DNA of 64,000 nucleotides from contig DAIEHI010000104.1 of the NCBI GenBank assembly GCA_027355725.1, forward strand, positions 17,149 to 81,148, in the 5' to 3' direction. The first letter of the stretch is position 1. Each line of letters starts with the position of its first letter. Below, piece by piece: positions 8,678-15,889 of the stretch. The translations under genes were made by a program, and so were the position numbers. This stretch comes from Acidimicrobiaceae bacterium. GTDB taxonomy: Bacteria; Actinomycetota; Acidimicrobiia; Acidimicrobiales; RAAP-2. The notes under the pieces were generated by a model that worked only from the letters and a program-made list of their open reading frames with translations, was not told where the DNA came from and made no database searches.

Positions 8678-10020
8678 TGAGGACGCTCTTTCACAACGTG
8701 AGCGTTCGTCGACTGATCAGCGCTCTTGCGGTCATGGCGGTGGTTGCGGTAATGACCGGTCCCGCCGGTAGCACCGAGACTCCGACGGCGGGATTCACCG
8801 GCTCCTTCGCTGAGAAATCGTCTTTCTTCGGTATGTTCGAGACAGTCCGTTGGGTTCCATTCCTATTTCTCGGCCTCGTTTTCTTCTCAGTGTGGAGTCT
8901 GTGGTTGTCGCGGGGTCAGCAGGTAAAAGATGGCGTCGCCAAGGTGTTTGCGGCGCCGCGCGCGGCAGCTGAGAGACGACCAGTTCGTTGGGGCATCGCA
9001 GTGCTGCTCATCGTGGTCGCGCTCATCCTGCCTCACATCATCACCGACCCCTTCTGGCAGGCGGCCATGGTCGAACAAATTGCGGTCTATGTCTTGCTCG
9101 CGGTCGGACTGAATGTCGTCGTCGGTTTTGCTGGACTACTTGACCTTGGATTCGTGGCGTTCTACGCGATTGGCGCCTATACGACCGCGTGGGTAACTGG
9201 AGCTTTGCCGCTGCCTCCGCTCTTTGGAATCCATATGGACCCGTTCTTCGCCATTCCGATTGCCATCGTGATCGCGATGTTGGCGGGCATCATCCTTGGC
9301 GCGCCGACACTTCGATTGAGGGGCGACTATCTGGCCATTGTGACGCTCGGCTTTGGTGAGATCATCACGATTTTCGCCAATAATCTCTACGGCATCACGG
9401 GCGGATCTCAGGGTACGGCATTGATCCCGCACTTCTCGTTGCACGTTGGACCGATTAAGTACCTCTGGGGACTCACGCCGGTGCCGTACTATTACTTGAC
9501 GTTGGTCTTTGTCGTCTTGTTCCTCGCGGCATTCTCTCTCCTAGAGCATTCGAGAGTGGGCCGTGCCTGGACCGCGATTCGAGAAGACGAGGTGGCCGCT
9601 GAATCGGTTGGCATCAACCCCCTCAAATACAAGGTGATGGCCTTCGCCATCGGCGCCTCAACTGCGGGATTTGCCGGGGTCGTGACGGCGAGTCAGTCAA
9701 ACAACATCTTCCCGTCAAGTTTCACTTTGTCATTTTCGATCAACATCCTGGTACTCGTGATCTTCGGTGGCATGGGTTCCATCTTCGGCGTCGTGCTCGG
9801 TGCAATTATCATCCAGACCGGTTCGATGTACCTGTTGCACACCCCACCGGCTGGGTATCAGCCCTCCGACCTCTATGTCTACTTGGGAGCACTGCTCGTG
9901 ATGATGATGATCTTTCGTCCTGCGGGCCTCGTCCCCTCCCGTCGCCGTCGTCGAGAGATTCGACTTTCGGAGGCGGGGGAAGGACACGCCGATGAGGTAC
10001 TGACAGGAGATCAGCCGTGA
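8677..10020 (+). CDS. livM: Branched-chain amino-acid-type ABC transporter, permease LivM
   Basis: The 447-residue protein is longer than a minimal LivM because of about 110 extra N-terminal residues with two hydrophobic stretches (near residues 12-28 and 58-73). The permease core then starts at AVYVLLAVGLNVVVGFAGLLDLG and includes TLRLRGDYLAIVTLGFGEI and the loop SRVGRAWTAIREDEVAAESVG, which contacts the ATPases. The C-terminal tail is charged and rich in arginine. It overlaps livH by one base and livG by a GTGA junction. An extended N-terminus is known in other LivM proteins. Confidence 0.93.
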   Translation: MRTLFHNVSVRRLISALAVMAVVAVMTGPAGSTETPTAGFTGSFAEKSSFFGMFETVRWVPFLFLGLVFFSVWSLWLSRGQQVKDGVAKVFAAPRAAAERRPVRWGIAVLLIVVALILPHIITDPFWQAAMVEQIAVYVLLAVGLNVVVGFAGLLDLGFVAFYAIGAYTTAWVTGALPLPPLFGIHMDPFFAIPIAIVIAMLAGIILGAPTLRLRGDYLAIVTLGFGEIITIFANNLYGITGGSQGTALIPHFSLHVGPIKYLWGLTPVPYYYLTLVFVVLFLAAFSLLEHSRVGRAWTAIREDEVAAESVGINPLKYKVMAFAIGASTAGFAGVVTASQSNNIFPSSFTLSFSINILVLVIFGGMGSIFGVVLGAIIIQTGSMYLLHTPPAGYQPSDLYVYLGALLVMMMIFRPAGLVPSRRRRREIRLSEAGEGHADEVLTGDQP

Positions 10021-10823
10021 GCGACAGGATCTTCGATGTTCAGAACGTCACACTTCGCTTCGGCGGCGTGGTGTCACTTAATGACGTGAGCCTCCATCAG
10101 AACCGCGGAGAGATTCTCGCGGTGATTGGGCCCAACGGTGCCGGCAAGACATCGCTGTTCAATTCTCTGACTGGTGTCTATCAGCCCCAAGAGGGCACAA
10201 TCACGTTCCTTGGGCGTGACGCCAAGCCAATTTCTATCATTGGCAAGAAGGCACACCAAGTGAGCTCCGCGGGCGTCGCGCGCACCTTTCAAGCGTCGAG
10301 GATGTTCAGTGCGCTCACCGCATTTGAGAACGTCAAGATTGGTGCTGAATCACACCGCGGCATTGGGGTGCTCGGTGCGATGTTGAAGGGCCCCGGCACT
10401 CGCAAGGACGAGAAGTCCTCGGACGCCAAGACGTTCAAGTTGTTGGAGTTCGTTGGCATGACGGAGAAGGCCAATGTGGTTTCCGCTTCACTCTCCTATG
10501 GTGACCGGCGCCGACTCGAGATTGCTCGCGGACTCGCGACTGATCCCCAGGTGCTGCTCCTCGACGAACCCGCGGCCGGAACGAACCCTTCAGAAAAGAT
10601 CCAACTTACGGAGTTGATTCGAAAAGTGCGCGATGAGATGGGCGTGTCGATCTTGTTGATCGAACACGACATGAAGCTCGTAATGTCTCTCGCTGAGCGC
10701 CTGTACGTCTTGAACTTCGGCGGGGTGATCGCCGAGGGGACGCCAGAAGAGATTCGCGCCAACCCAGCCGTCATCGAGGCCTACCTAGGCTCGTCGAGCG
10801 TTACGACCGAGGAGCAGGCATGA
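10017..10823 (+). CDS. livG: Branched-chain amino-acid-type ABC transporter, ATP-binding protein LivG
   Basis: The 268-residue cytoplasmic ATPase has Walker A GPNGAGKTS near residue 40, the long LivG-specific insertion with ARTFQASRMFSALTAFENV, an ABC signature LSYGDRRRLEIARGL, Walker B QVLLLDEPAAG and the switch histidine in LLIEHDMKLVM. The signature has LSYGD in place of LSGGQ, which is usual in LivG. It starts with a GTG overlapping the livM stop and ends in an ATGA overlap with livF. Confidence 0.94.
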   Translation: MSDRIFDVQNVTLRFGGVVSLNDVSLHQNRGEILAVIGPNGAGKTSLFNSLTGVYQPQEGTITFLGRDAKPISIIGKKAHQVSSAGVARTFQASRMFSALTAFENVKIGAESHRGIGVLGAMLKGPGTRKDEKSSDAKTFKLLEFVGMTEKANVVSASLSYGDRRRLEIARGLATDPQVLLLDEPAAGTNPSEKIQLTELIRKVRDEMGVSILLIEHDMKLVMSLAERLYVLNFGGVIAEGTPEEIRANPAVIEAYLGSSSVTTEEQA

Positions 10824-11536
10824 TGCTGCAAGTTAATGATGCCGTTGTTCGCTACGGTGCGATCACCGCGCTTCACGGCATAACCTTCGAGGTGCAAAAG
10901 GGAGAGATCGTCACCCTGCTCGGTGCTAATGGTGCTGGAAAATCAACGACGCTTCGAATGTTGTCGGGACTGCACGCACCGGCTACTGGATCCATTGTCT
11001 TCGAGGGCCACGACATCTCCCAGGTCAAGGCGCACAAGTTCATGGAACTGGGCATCGCCCACGTGCCAGAAGGTCGGCGCATCTTTCCCCAGATGACGGT
11101 CGAGGAGAATCTTGAAATGGGCGCTTTCACGAGAAAGGGATCGTTCAGCGACGACATGGAACGCATGTACACGACGTTCCCGATCCTAAAGGAGCGACGC
11201 AAGCAACTCGGTGGAAACCTTTCTGGGGGTGAGCAGCAGATGCTCGCTATCGGACGTGCACTCATGGGCAACCCGCGACTGTTGCTGTTGGACGAGCCGT
11301 CAATGGGTCTCGCCCCCATGATCATTGAAACGATTTTTCGAATCATCGATGAGATTCGAGACTCCGGTACTACGGTCTTCGTGGTCGAGCAGAACGCAGC
11401 CCAAGCGCTTCGCATCGCCGACCGCGGCTACGTGATGGAAAACGGTCGCATTGTCTTTGGCGACAAGGCGAGCAACTTGTTGCACGACGAGCGAGTGCGA
11501 GCCGTCTACCTGGGCGAGACAGTCGAAGGCGACTAG
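10820..11536 (+). CDS. livF: Branched-chain amino-acid-type ABC transporter, ATP-binding protein LivF
   Basis: The second ATPase of the importer, 238 residues. It shows Walker A GANGAGKST, the LivF segment IAHVPEGRRIFPQMTVEENL, signature LSGGEQQMLAIGRALM, Walker B LLLLDEPSMGLAP and switch histidine position replaced by glutamine in VVEQNAAQAL, as is normal for LivF. It pairs with LivG to drive LivHM. An ATGA overlap couples it to livG. A YbaK-family gene starts 4 bp after its stop codon. Confidence 0.95.
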   Translation: MMLQVNDAVVRYGAITALHGITFEVQKGEIVTLLGANGAGKSTTLRMLSGLHAPATGSIVFEGHDISQVKAHKFMELGIAHVPEGRRIFPQMTVEENLEMGAFTRKGSFSDDMERMYTTFPILKERRKQLGGNLSGGEQQMLAIGRALMGNPRLLLLDEPSMGLAPMIIETIFRIIDEIRDSGTTVFVVEQNAAQALRIADRGYVMENGRIVFGDKASNLLHDERVRAVYLGETVEGD

Positions 11537-11540
11537 TCGA

Positions 11541-12035
11541 ATGGCTGATCAGCCACTGACGTCAAAGGCGCTGCACCCGAGTGCCCAGCGAGTCGCTGCG
11601 GCACTGGCGGAGCGTGGCGTACTTGGACCGGTGCATCAGTTCGAAGTGTCTACCAAGTCCTCAGCGGACGCCGCTGCGGCGCTTGACTGCGAAATTGGGG
11701 CCATTGCGAGCTGTCTCGTATTCATGCTCGACGACGAGCCGATCGTCGTTGTGAAGAGTGGCGCGAATCGCGTTGACACGAAGCAGTTGGCGCACGTTGC
11801 TCGGGGCGTCGGCGTGCGTCAGGCAACTCCAGATGAGGTGCGCGCAGCGACGGGACAGCCCATTGGCGGAGTCTCGCCGGTTGGATGGCCTGTGGCGCTT
11901 CGAGTCTTCATTGACGACACGCTCGGCGGTTACGAACGCGTGTGGTCGGCGTGTGGAACACCGAACGCAGTGTTCGCCACGACCTATGACGAGCTGGTTC
12001 GCCTTACTGAGGCGACGCCGTTGACGCTTCACTGA
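11541..12035 (+). CDS. YbaK/EbsC-family aminoacyl-tRNA deacylase
   Basis: The 164-residue protein has the YbaK/ProXp fold: PVHQFEVSTKSSADAAAAL, the conserved lysine in IVVVKSGANRVD, and the late GGVSPVGWP loop lining the pocket. Relatives hydrolyse mischarged tRNA such as Cys-tRNAPro or Ala-tRNAPro; which substrate this one uses cannot be told. I place the start at the ATG at 11541 because it follows the livF stop by 4 bp and gives the usual family length; the frame is open further upstream inside livF. It may be transcribed with the liv operon. Confidence 0.85.
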   Translation: MADQPLTSKALHPSAQRVAAALAERGVLGPVHQFEVSTKSSADAAAALDCEIGAIASCLVFMLDDEPIVVVKSGANRVDTKQLAHVARGVGVRQATPDEVRAATGQPIGGVSPVGWPVALRVFIDDTLGGYERVWSACGTPNAVFATTYDELVRLTEATPLTLH

Positions 12036-12088
12036 TTGACAGCTCCTTCATCTCATCGCGACCGTTGTGGCTCCTACGAGGAGAGACA

Positions 12089-12820
12089 ATGCAAATGCAC
12101 AGCGACGCGCAGATTGGGCAGTGTTGGAAGGACTTCGCCGACGTGGTGTCGGCCGGGATCTCTCGGGTCCTCCTCTATGGCCCACCGGGTACTGGCAAAA
12201 CGTACGCGGCGCTTCACTTTGGAAGCTCGAGTTCCATGGCGGAACGCCTTGTGTGCACTGAGGACCTCACGACCGGAGAGATCACGGGCACGTGGATGCC
12301 GACTGGCGAGGGGAGCTGGTCGTGGCATGAGGGCCCGGCAATTCGTGCGTGGAAGGATAACGGGGGTCTGGGTGGTCGACTCGTCGTTGACGAGGTGGAC
12401 CGCGCGTCGGGCGATGCATTGAGCACGTTGCTCGCCGTCACTGATTCAATGGAATCTGCGCGTTGGCGAAATCCCGAGAACGGCGAGTGGGTGAGCCCCG
12501 GTCCCGAGTTCTCAGTCATCATGACGACCAATGTAGAGGACTTGGCTGCGATCCCACCGGCCCTTCGAGACCGTTTCGCGGTAGCGATTCGCATCGATCG
12601 ACCACACCGTGACGCTCTCGAGTTGCTCAGTGAAGACTTACGACACGCCGCGCTCGCGAGCTCCATCGCCGAAGGGCCCCGTCGACTGTCGCTTCGTAGT
12701 TTCTACGCATTCGATCAACTTCGCCTCCGCCTGGGCCCCGACCGCGCTGCACGAATCATCTTTGGCGACGATCGAGCGGAGTCGGTCCTTGATGCACTTC
12801 GGATCAGAGCCCTCGAATGA
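12089..12820 (+). CDS. MoxR-type AAA ATPase
   Basis: A 243-residue AAA+ protein with Walker A GPPGTGKT (residues 31-38), Walker B RLVVDEVDRASGD, sensor 1 in FSVIMTTNVEDL and an arginine-finger region ALRDRFAVAIRID. MoxR ATPases act as chaperones or activators of a partner with a von Willebrand A domain, and such a partner follows directly (ATGA overlap). I chose ATG 12089 because GAGGAGAG stands just upstream; an in-frame TTG at 12065 would add eight residues. The helical lid domain is short. The client or pathway is unknown. Confidence 0.85.
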   Translation: MQMHSDAQIGQCWKDFADVVSAGISRVLLYGPPGTGKTYAALHFGSSSSMAERLVCTEDLTTGEITGTWMPTGEGSWSWHEGPAIRAWKDNGGLGGRLVVDEVDRASGDALSTLLAVTDSMESARWRNPENGEWVSPGPEFSVIMTTNVEDLAAIPPALRDRFAVAIRIDRPHRDALELLSEDLRHAALASSIAEGPRRLSLRSFYAFDQLRLRLGPDRAARIIFGDDRAESVLDALRIRALE

Positions 12821-14163
12821 AGGTGCACGCCTACCCCGAGTTCGTGAGTGAGCGAGACGATGGATCCCTCGATGGCCCTTGGGAGGTGCGCGAGGGCACT
12901 ACTTCTCGAGGCGGAGCGAGTTGTGACCTGACGAACCGGATTCTGGAGGTCCCACTCGGGTCGGGTGACCTCGAGCGATTGGTTCGTGCGCACGAATTGA
13001 TGCACGTGCGCGTGAGTCCGAGCTCCATTTCGTATCGCGAGGTGCACGACGTGTCACTGCGTTCTCTCGAGTGTGCTGAGGAACTTCGGGTCAACACGTT
13101 GCTCGCCCGAATTGGCTTCACGACAGAATTGTTGAAAGACGGCAGCGAGAGGTCCGCCGGGTCGCGAGTGGCGAGCGAGGGTGACTGGGGCGAGGCGCTT
13201 CGCTTCTTGCTCGCAGTGATCGGCACGGGTGGTGAACGTGAGTACTTGGCTGGTGTTCGAAAGGTGCAGCCGACTTGGGTCGGAGGTCTTCGCGCGTTGA
13301 AGAAGAGGGCGCTCGCAGTTCTGAGTGAGATGAGCACGAACGCGCTGGGCGACACGAGCAGCGATGAGGAGGGTTTACCGCTCGGATATGGCGCGTCGGT
13401 CGTTATCGCACGCATCGTCGACGCGGCAGCGATGGCGATGGTTCCTGTTGGACCGGAGGCGCTTCGACAGTTTCGGCGCTCTCTCGAACCAGGAGGGAGA
13501 CGGGCGCCATCGGGGCGTTTCGCTGAACTGCGATGGGAGGTCCCCGAGGGATTCGAGCGACGTGAACGACTGCTTGCGCGCCGGAGGCACCGTCCAGCGG
13601 TGAGCGGGACGGTGATGCGTTATCCCAGCCGACTCCTCACTGACGACGCACGGCGTGCCTTCGCATCCAAGCGCTCAGGAGCGGGTGGCATTATCATCAT
13701 CGATCAGTCAGGATCAATGGACATCAACGCAGAGTACCTCGAAAGACTCCTCGTACGCGCACCCAATGCGCTCATCATCGGTTACAGCCACAAGCCCGGT
13801 GATCGAGGCGGCGTGTGCAATGCGTGGGTCCTGGCGACGCGTGGGGTGGTAGTGGCTTCGCCTCATGCGGGAAACATTGGTAATGGCGTCGACGGCCCCG
13901 TGCTTCGCTGGGCGCTCGCTCAACGTGTCAGGGGCGAACCCATCATTTGGGTCACTGACGGACAGGTGACCGACTCCAATGACCATCCCTGCGCTCAATT
14001 GAGCGAGGAGTGTGCCCGGCTGGTCCGCCACAACGGCATTTCCATGGTGCGCACGCTTGAAGGGGCCCATTTCGCCCTGACGTGTCACAGGCCCTTCGTA
14101 ACGTCAGAGTTCGGCAGGGTTGGTCGTAAGTTGGATGAAATCAAGGACTCAGGAGGGTCATGA
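12817..14163 (+). CDS. Von Willebrand A protein with N-terminal HEXXH metallopeptidase-like domain
   Basis: The 448-residue protein has two recognisable parts. The N-terminal part contains HELMH (residues 59-63), a zinc-peptidase-like HEXXH, followed about 30 residues later by ECAEELRVNTLL, which could supply a third ligand. The C-terminal part is a VWA domain with the MIDAS motif D296-x-S-x-S (IIIIDQSGSM) and the later IIWVTDGQVTD. No signal peptide or membrane segment is seen, so it is probably cytoplasmic. This resembles the family of putative metallopeptidases with VWA-like domains paired with MoxR ATPases. Function unknown; peptidase activity is not shown. Confidence 0.8.
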   Translation: MKVHAYPEFVSERDDGSLDGPWEVREGTTSRGGASCDLTNRILEVPLGSGDLERLVRAHELMHVRVSPSSISYREVHDVSLRSLECAEELRVNTLLARIGFTTELLKDGSERSAGSRVASEGDWGEALRFLLAVIGTGGEREYLAGVRKVQPTWVGGLRALKKRALAVLSEMSTNALGDTSSDEEGLPLGYGASVVIARIVDAAAMAMVPVGPEALRQFRRSLEPGGRRAPSGRFAELRWEVPEGFERRERLLARRRHRPAVSGTVMRYPSRLLTDDARRAFASKRSGAGGIIIIDQSGSMDINAEYLERLLVRAPNALIIGYSHKPGDRGGVCNAWVLATRGVVVASPHAGNIGNGVDGPVLRWALAQRVRGEPIIWVTDGQVTDSNDHPCAQLSEECARLVRHNGISMVRTLEGAHFALTCHRPFVTSEFGRVGRKLDEIKDSGGS

Positions 14164-14186
14164 GCTGATTTCAAAAGTACTTGCAT

Positions 14187-14200
14187 CGAACACCTGTTCG
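14187..14200. promoter_or_regulatory. LexA operator 1 upstream of the LysM gene
   Basis: CGAACACCTGTTCG is a perfect GAAC-N4-GTTC box. It starts 23 bp after the stop of the VWA gene and 59 bp before the next start codon. Confidence 0.9.
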
Positions 14201-14212
14201 CTTTAGAATATA

Positions 14213-14226
14213 CGAACAAGTGTTCG
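14213..14226. promoter_or_regulatory. LexA operator 2 upstream of the LysM gene
   Basis: CGAACAAGTGTTCG is a second perfect GAAC-N4-GTTC box, 26 bp centre to centre from the first and 19 bp upstream of the LysM gene start. Two perfect boxes predict tight SOS control of this gene and probably of nrdR behind it. Confidence 0.92.
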
Positions 14227-14245
14227 ATATAAGTCAGGAGTAGCA

Positions 14246-14677
14246 ATGGCCGCAGTGCAGCAGCTCGAGGAATCGTGGTCTGAGGACGATATCCATGCGC
14301 CGTTCCTTCGTATCGTCACATCGACGCCGACCCCACTTCGCACCGGTCCAACGCTGGCCGAACGTAGGGCGAGGCGTTCACGGATGCTGGCTCGCCGCCG
14401 CCGGACCCTGGTGGGGCTCGCTTTGATTGCGGGAATCATCATCCTTTCGATACCTGGTCATGCGTTCGGCGGTATCACGGGATCAGGTTTGCCTACGGAC
14501 CTTGCGAGCAGTTCGGTCATCGCTTCTGGGACGCAGTACGTGGTCCAACCGGGAGACACCTTGATGACAATTGCGCGCATGGTCAACCCGATCAATCCCG
14601 CTCAAGCGTTTCACGCCCTGACCGACGAACTTGGATCGAGTGTCGTGGTCGCCGGTGAGCACGTCGTTATCCCGTAA
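14246..14677 (+). CDS. SOS-controlled LysM membrane protein, probable cell-division inhibitor (DivS/ChiZ/YneA-like)
   Basis: The 143-residue protein has a basic cytoplasmic N-terminus (ARRSRMLARRRR), one membrane segment around residues 54-72 (LVGLALIAGIIILSI) and a C-terminal LysM domain (about 94-143) opening with YVVQPGDTLMTIARMV and closing with GEHVVIP. LysM binds peptidoglycan. Small LysM membrane proteins induced by LexA release, beside lexA or nrdR, are known division suppressors: YneA in Bacillus, DivS in Corynebacterium, Rv2719c (ChiZ) in Mycobacterium. Two perfect LexA boxes precede this gene and nrdR follows by 23 bp, so the assignment by context is strong. SD sequence AGGAG stands before the ATG. 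Confidence 0.87.
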   Translation: MAAVQQLEESWSEDDIHAPFLRIVTSTPTPLRTGPTLAERRARRSRMLARRRRTLVGLALIAGIIILSIPGHAFGGITGSGLPTDLASSSVIASGTQYVVQPGDTLMTIARMVNPINPAQAFHALTDELGSSVVVAGEHVVIP

Positions 14678-14700
14678 TTTTCAAGGCATTGGGGTGTATC

Positions 14701-15180
14701 GTGAGTGTCGTGCGCTGTCCCTACTGTGCTGCAGATGATGATCGCGTCGTTGATTCGCGCCTGGCTGAGGATGGCGTCGCCATCCGTCGCCGACGCGAGT
14801 GTTCGGCATGTGGCCAGCGATATACGACGTTCGAACGAGTGGAAGAAGCCACCCTGTTCGTTGTGAAGCGATCAGGCGAGCGAGAGCCCTTCGATCGCGA
14901 AAAGATCTTGGCGGGCGTGCGCTCGGCGTGCAAGAACCGACCGGTCGATGAGGCCACTCTTCAAGAAGTCGTTCTCTCGGTAGACGAGAGCATGCGCTTG
15001 TTGAACCGCGATGTCACCAGTGAAGAGGTGGGCGTAGCGACGCTCGAGGCGCTTCGTCACGTCGATGACGTTGCCTATGTGCGATTCGCTTCGGTCTACA
15101 AGGGATTTGAAGGCACCGAGGATTTCGCGCGCGAGATTGGCATGCTCGTAAAGACCACCGCACCAAAACTGCGCAACTGA
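14701..15180 (+). CDS. nrdR: Transcriptional repressor NrdR
   Basis: NrdR senses ATP/dATP and represses ribonucleotide reductase genes. The 159-residue protein has the N-terminal zinc ribbon (RCPYC, then RRRRECSACGQRYTTFE) and an ATP-cone domain beginning VVKRSGEREPFDREKILAG. I chose the GTG at 14701, with GGGGTG at 14690-14695 upstream; a TTG at 14689 and a GTG at 14710 are also in frame. The gene lies directly behind the SOS-boxed LysM gene, as in Mycobacterium, and is probably co-transcribed with it. Confidence 0.95.
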   Translation: MSVVRCPYCAADDDRVVDSRLAEDGVAIRRRRECSACGQRYTTFERVEEATLFVVKRSGEREPFDREKILAGVRSACKNRPVDEATLQEVVLSVDESMRLLNRDVTSEEVGVATLEALRHVDDVAYVRFASVYKGFEGTEDFAREIGMLVKTTAPKLRN

Positions 15181-15181
15181 C

Positions 15182-15889
15182 GTGCGAATACTGCGCGTAC
15201 AGCCGAGATCGGCCATGGCCATCTACGCACACCCCGACGACGCAGACGTCGCTGCGGGTGGCGTCTTGGCGCAGTGGGCGCTTGAGGGCTGTGCGGTGCA
15301 TTTGGTGGTCGTGTGCGACGGATCGAAGGGCTCACATGTTCCCCAGGTGGACGTTCGCTCACTTCGCGAGGTGCGACGTCAGGAGTTGCAGCTCGCTTCG
15401 GATCTGCTCGGTGTGACCACCATCGAGTGCCTCGATCACGTTGACGGTGCCGTTACCAATGACGACACCCTTCGCTCGACGTTGGTAGGCCTCATACGCC
15501 AGCACCGTCCCGAGGTGGTGGTGGGACCCGATCCGACCGCCACGTTCTTCGGCGGGGTCTACGTGAATCATCGAGATCACCGAGAAACCGGCTGGGCATT
15601 ACTCGACGCGGTTGCACCAGCTGCGGCGATGCCGCTGTATTTTCCCGACAAGGGAGAGGCACATCAAGTGCATCAACTGCTGCTGAGCGGTACCCACGAG
15701 CCCGACGTGGTCGTAGATGTCGCGCGCACGATCGACACCAAGGTGAAGGCGGTGCTCGCACACGCCTCACAGATTGCCGGTGATGCAGAGGGCATACGTG
15801 ATGTCGTCTACGGTCGAGCGGGTCAAGCGGGTCATCCGGTCGGCTTGAGTTTTGGTGAGGCCTTTCGTAGTGTCGAACTCAGCTTTTGA
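15182..15889 (+). CDS. PIG-L family deacetylase
   Basis: The 235-residue protein is a zinc-dependent N-deacetylase of the LmbE/PIG-L fold. It has AIYAHPDDADVAAGG, with the family's AHPDD zinc motif, near residue 12, and NHRDHRETG in the middle, with the third zinc ligand. Relatives include MshB and Mca of mycothiol metabolism, but this protein is shorter and the substrate cannot be assigned. The GTG start directly follows the nrdR stop; an ATG at 15215 is an alternative that would still keep the AHPDD motif. It overlaps the dinB start region. Confidence 0.83.
   Translation: MRILRVQPRSAMAIYAHPDDADVAAGGVLAQWALEGCAVHLVVVCDGSKGSHVPQVDVRSLREVRRQELQLASDLLGVTTIECLDHVDGAVTNDDTLRSTLVGLIRQHRPEVVVGPDPTATFFGGVYVNHRDHRETGWALLDAVAPAAAMPLYFPDKGEAHQVHQLLLSGTHEPDVVVDVARTIDTKVKAVLAHASQIAGDAEGIRDVVYGRAGQAGHPVGLSFGEAFRSVELSF

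Noticed and set aside
14689..14700. TTG at 14689 as nrdR start
   Set aside because: GTG 14701 is better spaced from the GGGGTG tract and brings the protein closer to the family's usual N-terminus, which begins at the CPYC zinc ribbon.
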